From an uncultured Bartonella sp. (GTDB taxonomy: Bacteria > Pseudomonadota > Alphaproteobacteria > Rhizobiales > Rhizobiaceae), in the NCBI RefSeq assembly GCF_945277285.1, contig NZ_CALYPR010000001.1, positions 1,178,001 to 1,242,000 on the forward strand: DNA of 64,000 nucleotides. Reading direction: 5' to 3'. The notes under the pieces are model-generated. The model made no database searches and was not told the origin of the DNA. It saw only the letters and a program-made list of their open reading frames with translations. A program made the position numbers and the translations under genes. Each line of letters opens with the position of its first letter. The first letter of the stretch is position 1. Positions 1 to 9,273 of the stretch are shown one piece after another.

Positions 1-120
1 GGATGATTTCTCTAAAACGTCAAAACTCAATTATCCGATTATAACAAAGGGTAGGCAGGAAATTTATTACCGGCAATAATCATGTAGCACTCTATAAGAG
101 ATGAAAAGCCTGTTTACCGA

Positions 121-134
121 TTTTGCCGGCAAAA
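121..134. repeat. 14-bp perfect palindrome in the left-edge non-coding stretch
   Basis: TTTTGCCGGCAAAA reads the same on both strands, about 35 bases past the end of ispA. It has no loop and no following T-run, so it is not a classical terminator. Nothing else could be assigned in bases 1-168. Confidence 0.35.
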
Positions 135-168
135 CTTTGACTTCACGATTAATCGCAGTGTCGATTGT

Positions 169-1071
169 TCAGCTTTTCCTTTCAATAACAAATTTGGCTG
201 TCGCACGCAAAATATCGGCTTTTTTTCCGAAAGGTTCCAGAACACTATCGGCTTGCTCCATAAGCCCGGCCAGCTGCCGTCTTGCCCAATCAACACCGTG
301 AAGGGCGACAAGTGTTGCCTTATTGGCAGCAATATCTTTTCCAGCGGTTTTCCCTAATGCCTGGGTGTCGGCCGTCACATCCAACACATCATCGGCAAGC
401 TGGAAAGCAAGCCCGATTGCCGAACCGAATTCGATCAATCTTTCACGATCTTCAAGCATTGCATTGCCGATGATGGCTCCTGCTTCACAGGCATAGCGGA
501 TGAGGGCACCGGTTTTCATTGCCTGTAATGTAATAATTCCGCTTTCATCAGGCTTTTGTGTTTCAGCTTCCAGATCAAGCATCTGGCCGCCAACCATGCC
601 GCCAAGACCGGCAGCACGCGCAAGACCATTAATGAGTTCCAGACGGGTTTCAGCAGAAAGTTCCAGTTTTTTATCAGAAAGAAAATCAAAGGCTATTGTT
701 AACAGAGCATCGCCCGCCAGAATTGCAGTTGCTTCGTCAAAGGCTTTATGGACAGTAGGTTTGCCGCGCCGTAAATCATCATTGTCCATTGCTGGCAGGT
801 CGTCGTGAATAAGCGAATAACAATGGATGGCTTCAAGTGCCAAACCAACGCATTGGGCGGTTTCAATATCGGCATCAAAAAGGCGTGCAGTTTCCACAAC
901 AAGAAAAGGCCGCAATCTTTTGCCACCATTCAATACACCATGGCGCATTGCCGCAATGAGGCGTGGTGGTCTAATAATTTCACCGGTCTCTATATGGTTT
1001 GAAAGTTTGGCATCCAACATTTCACCAATTGTGCGGGCATTTTTTGCAAGTAAATTGGTAAAATCTTCCAT
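169..1071 (-). CDS. ispA: Polyprenyl (farnesyl/geranylgeranyl) diphosphate synthase
   Basis: A 300-residue trans-isoprenyl diphosphate synthase that condenses isopentenyl diphosphate with allylic diphosphates to make C15/C20 precursors of undecaprenyl phosphate and the ubiquinone tail. The first aspartate-rich motif DDLPAMD lies at about residues 90-96, preceded by GGKRLRP near 49-55; the second, LADDVLD, is in the C-terminal third. The start is placed at the ATG at 1071 because AAAGGA lies about 8 bases upstream; the frame stays open to 1131 but that extension has no ribosome site. It is divergent from mtgA. Chain length (C15 or C20) cannot be told from the sequence alone. Confidence 0.93.
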   Translation of the reverse strand: MEDFTNLLAKNARTIGEMLDAKLSNHIETGEIIRPPRLIAAMRHGVLNGGKRLRPFLVVETARLFDADIETAQCVGLALEAIHCYSLIHDDLPAMDNDDLRRGKPTVHKAFDEATAILAGDALLTIAFDFLSDKKLELSAETRLELINGLARAAGLGGMVGGQMLDLEAETQKPDESGIITLQAMKTGALIRYACEAGAIIGNAMLEDRERLIEFGSAIGLAFQLADDVLDVTADTQALGKTAGKDIAANKATLVALHGVDWARRQLAGLMEQADSVLEPFGKKADILRATAKFVIERKS

Positions 1072-1168
1072 TGTGAATTCCTTTAATCTTTGCAAGATGG
1101 GCATGAACAAATCTAACGCTGCCGTCAACATTTTGAGTTAAGCAATAATGACATGGAACGAGGCATAA

Positions 1169-1879
1169 TTGTTGACTGAAAACCGAGACCCGCAAAGCAA
1201 TGGTAGCAAACGGCGTTCAAAAAAACTACGCTTTGCTCTCTATGGCCTTATGTTTTTGTTATTATCCCCGTTTTTGTTGATGGCGGTTTATAATTTGCCG
1301 TTCATTCATCCGGTGTCCACACTGATGTTGCGCGATCAAGTGGCTTTTACACCATATGAAAGGAAATGGGCGAATCTCGAGGATATTTCCCCCAATCTTG
1401 TTTATGCGGTTATTATGTCTGAAGATGGCCAATTCTGTTTTCATAATGGGGTTGATTGGGATGCTTTAACAACAGTCATTTCTCGTGAAGGTGGCCCAAG
1501 GCGGGGGGCATCGACAATTACCATGCAGATGGTGAAAAATTTATTTTTATGGCACGACAGGTCGTATTTACGTAAAAGCCTTGAAATTCCTTATGCAACC
1601 ATTGCCGATTTGGTTTTGCCAAAACGACGGATTATCGAAATTTATCTGAATATTGCCGAATGGGGGCCGGGGATTTATGGAGTGGAAGCAGCCTCACGCC
1701 ATTTTTTTAAACGTTCCGCAAAAGAATTGACGCAAAGACAGGCAGCTTATCTTGCTGTGACACTGCCTAATCCGAGGTTGCGGAATCCTGCCCGTCCATC
1801 ATTAAATTTGACAAGGCTTGAACGGCTTATTGAAAAACGTCTGCGGCAATCGGGAGCCTATACCCAATGTCTACGATAA
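1169..1879 (+). CDS. mtgA: Monofunctional biosynthetic peptidoglycan transglycosylase
   Basis: A 236-residue GT51 glycosyltransferase that polymerises lipid II into glycan strands at the inner membrane. A basic N-terminus is followed by one membrane anchor (about residues 23-45). The catalytic motif is SEDGQFCFHNG, followed by RGASTITMQMVKN and the IYLNIAEWGPGIYG block, all typical of the family. The length is normal. No ATG is usable: nearby upstream ATGs run into stops. The start is therefore TTG at 1169 (or the adjacent TTG at 1172), with GAGG at 1160-1163 just upstream. There is no penicillin-binding transpeptidase domain. Confidence 0.93.
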   Translation: MLTENRDPQSNGSKRRSKKLRFALYGLMFLLLSPFLLMAVYNLPFIHPVSTLMLRDQVAFTPYERKWANLEDISPNLVYAVIMSEDGQFCFHNGVDWDALTTVISREGGPRRGASTITMQMVKNLFLWHDRSYLRKSLEIPYATIADLVLPKRRIIEIYLNIAEWGPGIYGVEAASRHFFKRSAKELTQRQAAYLAVTLPNPRLRNPARPSLNLTRLERLIEKRLRQSGAYTQCLR

Positions 1880-2151
1880 ATTTGATCTATATTGAATTTA
1901 TTTTGAAGAACAAAATGGCATTTATATCGAAATGCCCATCACAACCGGACTTGAAGAGCTGTTTTTAAAAGGCGGTTTTTTATATTCGAGAGGTGTAATA
2001 TAAGCCTATTTGATAAAAAATGCTGTTTTAAGTCTGGTCAAAGCTCCATAATCAGTGTATAGGCACGCCAAACCTTCTATAATTTTGTCTGCTTATATAG
2101 CTTCGGGTTATTATGGCAGATACGTTTTAAGCAAATTTGGAGTGTAATTCC

Positions 2152-2331
2152 ATGGCTGTACCTAAACGAAAAACGACCCCGTCGAAGCGCGGTATGCGTC
2201 GTTCTGCAGATGCCCTCAAGGCTCCGACCTATGTTGAGGACAAGACTTCCGGTGAGCTTCGCCGTCCACATCATATTGATCTTAAAACCGGTATGTATCG
2301 TGGTCGTCAGGTTTTGACGCCGAAAGACTGA
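2152..2331 (+). CDS. rpmF: 50S ribosomal protein L32
   Basis: A 59-residue L32 beginning [18 protein letters not shown], the diagnostic N-terminus of the family, with a highly basic composition. It is a structural protein of the large ribosomal subunit. The start ATG at 2152 has TGGAG about 9 bases upstream; an in-frame extension to 2137 lacks one. No zinc-binding cysteines are present, as in other alphaproteobacterial L32. A strong terminator follows immediately. The gene stands alone, without the fab/plsX partners seen in other bacteria. Confidence 0.96.
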   Translation: MAVPKRKTTPSKRGMRRSADALKAPTYVEDKTSGELRRPHHIDLKTGMYRGRQVLTPKD

Positions 2332-2355
2332 CGTTTTTTGAATTTATTAGAAAGG

Positions 2356-2378
2356 CCGGTCTTTGGACCGGTTTTTTT
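2356..2378 (+). terminator. Rho-independent terminator of rpmF
   Basis: Stem CCGGTC/GACCGG with a four-base TTTG loop, followed by seven T residues, 24 bases after the rpmF stop. Confidence 0.9.
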
Positions 2379-2689
2379 ATGCGCAAAATACACTCTCAAA
2401 TCTTGTGTATTTTGTCTTGAATCGGGCAACTCAAATGGCAATGAACATGAGAACGCTTTTTTGAAGCGGCTTCAACCACTTTGGATGGCAATGGCCGAGC
2501 TTGGCAATAGACAAAACAGATAGGCCATGGGCATTTCAGGCTGCAGCATTGCTTTATTTTGGTCTTTTCAAAAACTTGAAAAAAGCAAAGCATATAAAAG
2601 ATCAAAAGGTGTTTGCTATTTGCTTTTGAGGGGAGGCAAGCGATTTGTTATGGTTGCATTTTAGTAATCATTAAATCTGGAATAGGGCC

Positions 2690-2752
2690 GTTAGCTGCTG
2701 TTAAATCTGAGTTTTTCTCTCACTTCTGGGCTTTTTGTGGTTAGCTGCTGTT
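2690..2752 (+). repeat. Pair of 13-bp direct repeats, 50-bp period
   Basis: GTTAGCTGCTGTT occurs at 2690-2702 and again at 2740-2752. The bases between copies are not otherwise repeated, so this may be remnant duplication or chance. Confidence 0.45.
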
Positions 2753-3126
2753 TGAACGCTTTTGAGACCGCGTTCCGGCGTTATATCCAGTTCATCATAT
2801 GACCGTCGGTTTTTCTTCATATTTTCCGTTTTAAAAAAGCCGGGAAAATATTGCGCGAACGTGATTTTTCTGTCCAATTTTTTCCGCCGGTTTTAAGCCT
2901 GCTCACTTTATTGGAGGAGACAGATATTCGCCCAAAACATTTATAAAAATGTCAAAGCGGCAGAAACGTATGGTGAAAATCAATTCCTCTTTCCATTTCC
3001 GTTGATCTGTTTTCATTCAGCTTGACCATCTTATGGTTAATGAAAAAACGCCCGTTTTTTTGTTCTTCCTCTGCACTATTTTCTATATTTTGTTTTTCCT
3101 GTCGCCTAAAGCACATCATGTTGTGA

Positions 3127-3141
3127 GAACATATCAAGAAC
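3127..3141. promoter_or_regulatory. LexA-like direct repeat (weak candidate)
   Basis: GAAC-N7-GAAC is the reverse complement of GTTC-N7-GTTC, the SOS-box form known in alphaproteobacteria. It sits about 165 bases before the helicase start. About two such matches are expected by chance in a window this size, so support is weak. Confidence 0.2.
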
Positions 3142-3307
3142 ACCATAATGTGAGTGATTCGTCGCCGATTCGTTCTGGTAGTGTTCCGAAGGTTAAGAAT
3201 TATGGTTAATTGTTTATGAACGACAATGCTTGCTTGTGTTTCTATAAGGCGTTAAGGCGTATTTTGGCAGTTGCAGCCGGAAAAACGTGGTTTATTTGGA
3301 GTGTATG

Positions 3308-6208
3308 ATGGGTAAAGCCCCTCTCATCCTTTCAGGACGGGATGTAACAGCGGTTCTGGGGCCGACAAATACCGGCAAGACCCATTTGGCGATCGAGCGG
3401 ATGCTTGCCCATGACAGCGGAATGATCGGGTTGCCGTTACGGCTTCTGGCACGCGAGGTATATAACCGTATCAGTGAGAAAATCGGGCCCAATCGGGTTT
3501 CTCTCATTACGGGAGAAGAAAAAATTATTCCAATGGGAGCATCCTATTCGGTGTGCACAGTGGAAGCTTTGCCGCGCGAAACCAAGGCCTCTTTTGTTGC
3601 CATTGACGAAGTGCAACTTGCTGGTGATCTGGCACGCGGTCATATTTTTACCGACCGCATTTTGCATTTGCGCGGCACGCAGGAAACAATGCTCCTTGGT
3701 GCTTCCACTATGCAGGGAATTTTACAAAAGCTGTTGCCGGGGCTCACTGTTTTAAGCCGTCCACGTTTTTCACAATTACTCTATGCCGGTTCAAAAAAGA
3801 TAACGCGTTTACCCAGCCGCACGGCTATTGTCGCGTTTTCTGCCGAGGATGTCTACGCCATTGCCGAACTCATCAAACGTCAACGCGGTGGTGCTGCGGT
3901 GGTAATGGGGGCATTGTCACCGCGCACCAGAAATGCACAAGTTGCGCTTTATCAGTCGGGGGATGTCGATTTTCTTGTGGCAACCGACGCGATTGGCATG
4001 GGGCTCAATCTTGATGTTGATCATGTCGCTTTTGCCCAGACCAGAAAATTCGATGGTTACCAGTTCCGTGATCTGACTCCGGCGGAGATGGCGCAAATTG
4101 CCGGCCGTGCCGGCCGTCACATGCGGGACGGAACCTTTGGTGTTACCGGCCGAATCGACGATTTAGACAAGGATTTTGTCGAACGAATCGAATCGCATCA
4201 TTTCGATCCCGTCAAGGTTTTGCAATGGCGCAGCGAGAATTTGGACTTTTCTACCCTTGATAGTTTGCGAAAGTCGCTTGAAGCGGGAGCACCAGTGGAC
4301 GGCTTGGCTCGTGCTTTGCCAGCTGTGGATGTGCAGGCACTCGATTATCTGTCACGTGATTATGATATTGCCCGCCTTGCCGACAGGCCGCAGCGTGTCG
4401 CTTTGTTGTGGGATGCATGTGCACTTCCCGATTATCGCAAGATTGCACCAGCACAGCACGCGGAAATTATTGCCAATATTTATCGCGATCTGGTTAAACG
4501 GGGCAGCGTCAACGAGAATTATTTGGCTGAACAGGTATCGCAAGCAGATCGAGTCGATGGTAATATCGACACTTTATCGCACAGGATTGCGCAAATTAGG
4601 ACATGGACATTCGTGTCACACCGGCCCGGTTGGCTTACCAATCCGCAACACTGGCAAGAAAAGACGCGGGAAATTGAAGATAGATTGTCGGATGCGTTAC
4701 ATGAGAGGTTGACGAAACGATTTGTAGACCGCAGAACAAGCGTACTAATGAGGCGGCTGAGAGAGAATGTGATGATGGATGCCAAAATAGTCCAAACGGG
4801 TGATGTTCTTGTTGAAGGACATCATGTTGGAAAACTTGATGGGTTTCGTTTTATTGCCGATGTCAACGGCGAAGGGGCTGATGCAAAAGCTTTAAGGGCG
4901 GCTGCTGATAAAATATTGGCCGTTGAATTTGAAAAAAGAGCGGATCGTCTGGCTGCTGCGGCCAATGGTGATTTTGCTGTCGGTTCGGATGGGGTAATCC
5001 GCTGGATTGGCCAGCCGCTGGCAAGTTTAACGGCAACCGACGATATTTTAAAACCACGGGCTGTGCTGCTTGCCGATGAGCAATTGACAGGGGCGGCACG
5101 CGAAAAAGTTGCTGAACGGGTGGACCGGTTTGTCGCCTACCATTTTGAAACAGCATTGAAGCCGCTCTTTGATCTCGTTAATGCCGATGCGCTTGTGGGG
5201 ATGACACGCGGTCTGGCATTTCAGCTGGTTGAACATTTGGGGGTTTTGCCGCGTCGCGATGTTGCCGAAGAGGTTAAGAATCTCGACCAGATATCGCGTG
5301 CAGCCCTAAGGCGGCTCGGGACACGTTTTGGTGCTTTCCATATTTTCCTGCCCATGATGTTGAAGCCGGCACCGGCACAGGCAATTACCCTTTTATGGGC
5401 TTTGAAAAACCACGCCCGTGATTTGCCCGGCTATGGCGATGTTGTGCAAGTGCTTTCGGCTGGGCGGACATCGGTGGTTGTCGACCCTAATTTCAATCCG
5501 GAGTTTTATCAGCTTGCCGGATATCGAATTCTTGGTCGGCGTGCTGTTCGTGTCGATATTCTCGAGCGTTTGGCTGATCTTATCAGAAATGCGGTCAACT
5601 GGAAGCCGGGAAGTGCCCCCCGGCCTGACGGCGCCTATGATGGTCGACAATTTCTTGTCACGCCGGCCATGATGTCGATTCTCGGAGCAACCGCAGAAGA
5701 CATGGAAGAAATTTTGAAAAGTCTCGGCTATCGTTTTGACAAAAAAGATAGGTCTGAAATCGACGCCAAAATCAAAGCAATGGAGCCTGCACCGGTGGAA
5801 GAAATACCGGCTTCGTTGAGCAGCCATGAAGCCGAACCGGTTGGCGATTTTTCACAGACGTTAGAAGCTAAGACCCCGCAGGCAGAGCCGGTTGGGCCGT
5901 ATTTTTCCAAAAAAGTCGTTGATGAAGAAGAAAAGCCGGTATTGCTCTGGCATTATCAAGGCCGCCATGACTATCATTCTTTAAGATCAAACGGCGATAA
6001 GAAAAAACGCTTTGAGCGGCGTTCGGACGAGACGCGGGACATTGTTAAAAAAGCCGGCGGAGAACGCCGTGACAAACAGCGTCCCCGTAACAATAAAAAG
6101 GCGGATGGCAGCTTCAAGCAACATAAGCCAAATCCACAATCCAAACCCGTTGATCCTGATTCGCCTTTTGCAAAATTGGCAGCATTGCGCGACCAATTGA
6201 AAAAATGA
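3308..6208 (+). CDS. SUV3-like superfamily 2 RNA/DNA helicase
   Basis: A 966-residue ATP-dependent helicase related to mitochondrial SUV3 and the MgpS-type helicases of Rhizobiales. Walker A GPTNTGKT is at residues 18-25, the DEVQ Walker B box at 100-103, and motif VI QIAGRAGR near 261-268. The long C-terminal half carries SUV3-type helical domains and ends in a strongly basic, low-complexity tail (about 880-966, K/R/N/Q rich) probably binding nucleic acid. The start is ATG 3308, six bases after GGAG; the frame is open upstream to a GTG at 3287. It overlaps the S4-domain gene by four bases, so both are probably co-translated and act on RNA. The substrate is unknown. Confidence 0.9.
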   Translation: MGKAPLILSGRDVTAVLGPTNTGKTHLAIERMLAHDSGMIGLPLRLLAREVYNRISEKIGPNRVSLITGEEKIIPMGASYSVCTVEALPRETKASFVAIDEVQLAGDLARGHIFTDRILHLRGTQETMLLGASTMQGILQKLLPGLTVLSRPRFSQLLYAGSKKITRLPSRTAIVAFSAEDVYAIAELIKRQRGGAAVVMGALSPRTRNAQVALYQSGDVDFLVATDAIGMGLNLDVDHVAFAQTRKFDGYQFRDLTPAEMAQIAGRAGRHMRDGTFGVTGRIDDLDKDFVERIESHHFDPVKVLQWRSENLDFSTLDSLRKSLEAGAPVDGLARALPAVDVQALDYLSRDYDIARLADRPQRVALLWDACALPDYRKIAPAQHAEIIANIYRDLVKRGSVNENYLAEQVSQADRVDGNIDTLSHRIAQIRTWTFVSHRPGWLTNPQHWQEKTREIEDRLSDALHERLTKRFVDRRTSVLMRRLRENVMMDAKIVQTGDVLVEGHHVGKLDGFRFIADVNGEGADAKALRAAADKILAVEFEKRADRLAAAANGDFAVGSDGVIRWIGQPLASLTATDDILKPRAVLLADEQLTGAAREKVAERVDRFVAYHFETALKPLFDLVNADALVGMTRGLAFQLVEHLGVLPRRDVAEEVKNLDQISRAALRRLGTRFGAFHIFLPMMLKPAPAQAITLLWALKNHARDLPGYGDVVQVLSAGRTSVVVDPNFNPEFYQLAGYRILGRRAVRVDILERLADLIRNAVNWKPGSAPRPDGAYDGRQFLVTPAMMSILGATAEDMEEILKSLGYRFDKKDRSEIDAKIKAMEPAPVEEIPASLSSHEAEPVGDFSQTLEAKTPQAEPVGPYFSKKVVDEEEKPVLLWHYQGRHDYHSLRSNGDKKKRFERRSDETRDIVKKAGGERRDKQRPRNNKKADGSFKQHKPNPQSKPVDPDSPFAKLAALRDQLKK

Positions 6209-6579
6209 GCGAAACGGCGGTCTTAAAACAACGTTTGGATAAATGGTTGTTTTTTACACGGACAGTCAAAACGCGTAGCCTTGCTGCCAAACTCGTTCAG
6301 GGCAGCAAGGTCAGAGTCAATCGAATAAAGATTGATAAATCAAGCTATGCAATAAAAGCCGGAGATATTTTGACAATCCGTCTCGAAAGATCGGTTGTGG
6401 TTTATAAAGTGCTTGGGCTTGGCGAGCGTCGCGGCCCTGCAAGTGAAGCAAAATTGCTTTATGAGGATATGACACCGGCAGAAAGTATATCAGACGGGCA
6501 GCAAATTATTTCTTCCGGCCCCCGGCCGACAAAACGTGACAGACGGCATTTGTTGCGGTTTCTTAAACAAAAAATGTGA
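6205..6579 (+). CDS. S4 domain RNA-binding protein (Hsp15/HslR-like)
   Basis: A 124-residue protein with an N-terminal S4 RNA-binding domain (about residues 10-60: QRLDKWLFFTRTVKTRSLAA, then VRVNRIKIDKSSYAIKAGDI). Hsp15 proteins of this type bind stalled 50S subunits carrying peptidyl-tRNA and help recycle them. The start codon overlaps the helicase stop (ATGA), indicating translational coupling. The C-terminus is basic (RPTKRDRRHLLRFLKQK). The family is clear; the exact role in this lineage is inferred. Confidence 0.88.
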   Translation: MSETAVLKQRLDKWLFFTRTVKTRSLAAKLVQGSKVRVNRIKIDKSSYAIKAGDILTIRLERSVVVYKVLGLGERRGPASEAKLLYEDMTPAESISDGQQIISSGPRPTKRDRRHLLRFLKQKM

Positions 6580-6714
6580 ACAAATTGGTGCAGATGCGGG
6601 GTTGAAACGGTTCGACAAAAACGTTAACTCATTGCTGTAATCGTTTCATTTCCGTTTAAAAGTGTGACAGGCTTTTGTCGGAATGCGCTTGACGTGAACA
6701 CAGGAGATTGAACA

Positions 6715-7053
6715 ATGACCTATGTTGTGACCGACAATTGCATTCGCTGCAAATATACCGATTGCGTTGAGGTTTGCCCTGTTGACTGTTTCTATGAGGG
6801 GGAGAACATGCTTGTTATCCACCCTGATGAATGCATTGATTGTGGTGTTTGTGAACCTGAATGCCCGGCAGAAGCAATCAAGCCCGATACTGAACCGGGA
6901 CTTGAAAAATGGCTTGAGCTCAATATGGAATATTCGGCGAAATGGCCAAATATTACAGTCAAAAAAGATCAACTTCCCGAAGCAACAGAGATGGATGGTG
7001 TTACCGGAAAATACGAAAAATATTTTTCGCCCAAAGCCGGTAGTGGGGATTGA
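6715..7053 (+). CDS. fdxA: 7Fe/8Fe ferredoxin FdxA
   Basis: A 112-residue FdxA-type ferredoxin. Two cysteine clusters, C-x2-C-x4-C-x3-CP (Cys9, 12, 17, 21) and the C-x2-C-x2-C-x3-CP type box [12 protein letters not shown], hold one 3Fe-4S and one 4Fe-4S centre. The roughly 50-residue C-terminal extension is typical of FdxA. It carries electrons at low potential in the cytoplasm; partners are not evident here. ATG 6715 follows AGGAG with normal spacing. It lies upstream of carD, an arrangement common in Rhizobiales. Confidence 0.94.
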   Translation: MTYVVTDNCIRCKYTDCVEVCPVDCFYEGENMLVIHPDECIDCGVCEPECPAEAIKPDTEPGLEKWLELNMEYSAKWPNITVKKDQLPEATEMDGVTGKYEKYFSPKAGSGD

Positions 7054-7411
7054 GCATATAAACAATTGAACTTAACTGTCCAATGATTGATTTCGTTGGT
7101 TTTTTATGCTATGGTTCGGTTATTAAGCCGATAACCGGATGTCATTGACGTTTCTTTTTCTCATCGAAAGGTGTTATAGTCTGGCATAATTCGAGCATTA
7201 TGATGGATGGTTCCATCGCATCATATGGAATTGTGCTGATCTCGATAGACTTAACGAGGCATTTGCCACGTAAATGGAAAGTATGTTTGTGCTTTCTAAG
7301 TCAGAAGCAACGTTCTTAAATGCGGAAGTCGGATTTGGCTCTTTATTTTTGGAGCCTTTAACCTGTGTTTGTCGGCAACAGTGCCGAGCACAAATGGAGT
7401 TGGTTAAGAAT
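7054..7411. other. Leader region between fdxA and carD
   Basis: The 358 bases hold a CCAA/TTGG stem followed by six T at 7081-7106 (weak fdxA terminator), an inverted repeat CGGTTAT/ATAACCG at 7117-7123/7131-7137, and a TTGACG at 7145-7150 that could be a -35 box. The carD frame stays open back to 7274, but that extension is unlike CarD proteins. Confidence 0.45.
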
Positions 7412-8017
7412 ATGTCATCCCCCAAGAAAAAATCCCCGGCTCGTCAGGGGTTCAAGGCTCAAGAATACATTGTCTATCCTGCCCACGGTGTTGGCCAGAT
7501 TATTGCTATCGAGGAACAGGAAGTTGCCGGTCTCAAGCTTGAGTTGTTTGTTATCCGTTTTGAAAAAGATAAAATGCACGTTAAAGTTCCGGTAGCAAAA
7601 GCGATATCAATCGGTATGCGCAAATTATCCGAAACAGATTTTGTTGAACGTGCTTTGAAAGTGCTTCAAGGGCGGGCACGGATCAAGCGGACAATGTGGT
7701 CGCGGCGTGCACAAGAATATGATGCAAAAATTAATTCTGGCGATTTGATTTCGATTGCAGAAGTTGTCCGGGATCTTTTCCGTGCGGAAAATCAGCCAGA
7801 ACAGTCCTATTCAGAGCGTCAGCTTTATGAGGCCGCACTTGAACGTATGGCTCGTGAAATAGCTGTCGTCAATAAAATTTCAGAGACGGAAGCTGTTCGC
7901 GCTATTGAGATCAATCTTGCTAAAAGTCCAAAACGCAGTGCAAAAACCGAACTCGATGCAGACAGCGAGACCGATGTGGAGATTGAGAGTGAAGATAGCG
8001 AGAATGTCGCTGCTTGA
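7412..8017 (+). CDS. carD: CarD family transcriptional regulator
   Basis: A 201-residue CarD/CdnL-type regulator that binds the RNA polymerase beta subunit and stabilises open promoter complexes. The N-terminal RNAP-interaction domain opens with FKAQEYIVYPAHGVGQI (about residues 14-30); the helical DNA-binding half follows, and the protein ends in an acidic tail (D/E rich). ATG 7412 gives the family's normal start MSSPKKK; the alternative ATG at 7394 adds six residues. GGAG lies 12 bases before 7412, a rather long spacing. A terminator follows, so it ends its transcription unit. Confidence 0.9.
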   Translation: MSSPKKKSPARQGFKAQEYIVYPAHGVGQIIAIEEQEVAGLKLELFVIRFEKDKMHVKVPVAKAISIGMRKLSETDFVERALKVLQGRARIKRTMWSRRAQEYDAKINSGDLISIAEVVRDLFRAENQPEQSYSERQLYEAALERMAREIAVVNKISETEAVRAIEINLAKSPKRSAKTELDADSETDVEIESEDSENVAA

Positions 8018-8067
8018 CTGATATAAGGTTTTCCCTTCTCAATTTTAAATGTGACGATTTTAAAAGG

Positions 8068-8090
8068 CCCGCTTTATAAGCGGGTTTTTT
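8068..8090 (+). terminator. Rho-independent terminator of carD
   Basis: Stem CCCGCTT/AAGCGGG with TAT loop and six T residues, 50 bases after the carD stop. Confidence 0.92.
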
Positions 8091-8275
8091 ATTTTTTGAC
8101 TAAACATTTATCAATCTGACACGTAAAAATTGTAAAAAAAATAGAGAAAGTTGTAAATTGTTTAATTTTTAGTTGAATTTTATGGAACCAACACATTCCG
8201 CAAACGTTTGCTGCCTCGAAGGTGCTCAAAAAGCTTCCTTTTTTGATTGACAATAATTTTTCGCGAGGGGCGATC

Positions 8276-9187
8276 ATGACCAGTGTTTCGATGTTAACGC
8301 AAGTAACGACCAATTTTAATGCCGGTACGGATAATACTCTTGGCAGGAACATGATGCGTTCGGCAATGAAAGCTCCCTATCTCGAACGGCAAGACGAACA
8401 TTCGCTGGCATTGCGTTGGAAAGACCAGCAAGATAGCGTTGCGATGCATCAGATTGCTGTTGCCCATATGCGTTTGGTTATCTCGATTGCCGGACGTTTC
8501 AAACATTTTAAGCTTCCTTTGGGTGACCTTGTTCAGGAAGGTTATGTCGGTCTTCTTGAGGCTGCTGCACGTTTTGATCCCGAGCGCGAAGTGCGGTTTT
8601 CAACTTATGCCACATGGTGGATCAGGGCTTCCATTCAGGATTATATCTTGCGCAACTGGTCGATTGTTCGCGGCGGTACAAGTTCAGCCCAGAAAGCACT
8701 TTTTTTCAATTTGCGGCGTTTGCGCACCAAGCTTGCCAGCGAAAACAGTAGTCTGACCAAACAGGACATATATCGCAATATTTCTGAAAAGCTCGGCGTT
8801 TCGGTTGCCGATGTCGAAACAATGGATTTTCGATTTTCCACAACTGATAACTCCTTGAGTGCACCTATGATTGCCGATGACGAAAGTTCTGGCAGCAAGA
8901 TGGATTCACTTGTTGATGACCATCCTTTGCAAGATGCCCTTGTCGAGGAAGATATTGATGGTCAGCGCCGATCAAAATGGCTTCATGACGCACTGCAAAT
9001 TTTGAATGAGAGAGAATTACAGATTATCCGTCACCGTCGTTTGAATGATGAAGGCGCTACTCTCGAGGCTCTCGGAGAAGAAATGGGCATTTCCAAGGAA
9101 CGTGTGCGCCAGATTGAAGCGCGTGCCATGGAAAAATTACGCCACTGCCTTCTTTCTGTTAACACTGTTGATGCCTATCGGGTTTAA
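8276..9187 (+). CDS. rpoH2: RNA polymerase sigma-32 factor, RpoH2 type
   Basis: A 303-residue alternative sigma factor. Region 2 contains DLVQEGYVGLLEAAARF and RFSTYATWWIRASIQDYIL; the sigma-32-specific box is QKALFFNLRRLR; region 4 ends with SKERVRQIEARAMEKLR. The opening block APYLERQDEH and the WSIVRGGTSSAQK stretch match RpoH2 rather than RpoH1 of Rhizobiales, linking it to oxidative/photo-oxidative and general stress more than classical heat shock (family knowledge). ATG 8276 has GAGGGG five bases upstream, fixing the start over an open extension to 8222. It has its own upstream region after the carD terminator. Confidence 0.9.
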   Translation: MTSVSMLTQVTTNFNAGTDNTLGRNMMRSAMKAPYLERQDEHSLALRWKDQQDSVAMHQIAVAHMRLVISIAGRFKHFKLPLGDLVQEGYVGLLEAAARFDPEREVRFSTYATWWIRASIQDYILRNWSIVRGGTSSAQKALFFNLRRLRTKLASENSSLTKQDIYRNISEKLGVSVADVETMDFRFSTTDNSLSAPMIADDESSGSKMDSLVDDHPLQDALVEEDIDGQRRSKWLHDALQILNERELQIIRHRRLNDEGATLEALGEEMGISKERVRQIEARAMEKLRHCLLSVNTVDAYRV

Positions 9188-9273
9188 TCGGAGAAAAACG
9201 CGTCGTCTCCTTGAGCAATCTTGTTATAAGGACAAGGTAAAAATACCTGACAGGGTTGCCAAGGAGAATCGGG

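Larger units (their letters stand above)
2379..3307. other. 0.93-kb non-coding stretch between rpmF and the helicase gene
   Basis: No frame here looks like a gene: the short open frames have no recognisable motif and poor codon use. The stretch holds two copies of GTTAGCTGCTGTT exactly 50 bases apart (2690-2702, 2740-2752), A/T-rich tracts and a LexA-like direct repeat at 3127-3141. It may be a decayed gene or a long leader; the helicase ribosome site GGAG is at 3298-3301. Confidence 0.5.

Noticed and set aside
4176..4712. 178-codon open frame inside the helicase gene in another frame
   Set aside because: Overlaps the conserved helicase core; product is Trp/Cys/Ile-rich without motif.
7274..7411. 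N-terminally extended CarD
   Set aside because: The extra 46 residues are Cys-rich and unlike CarD proteins; the family start is at 7412.
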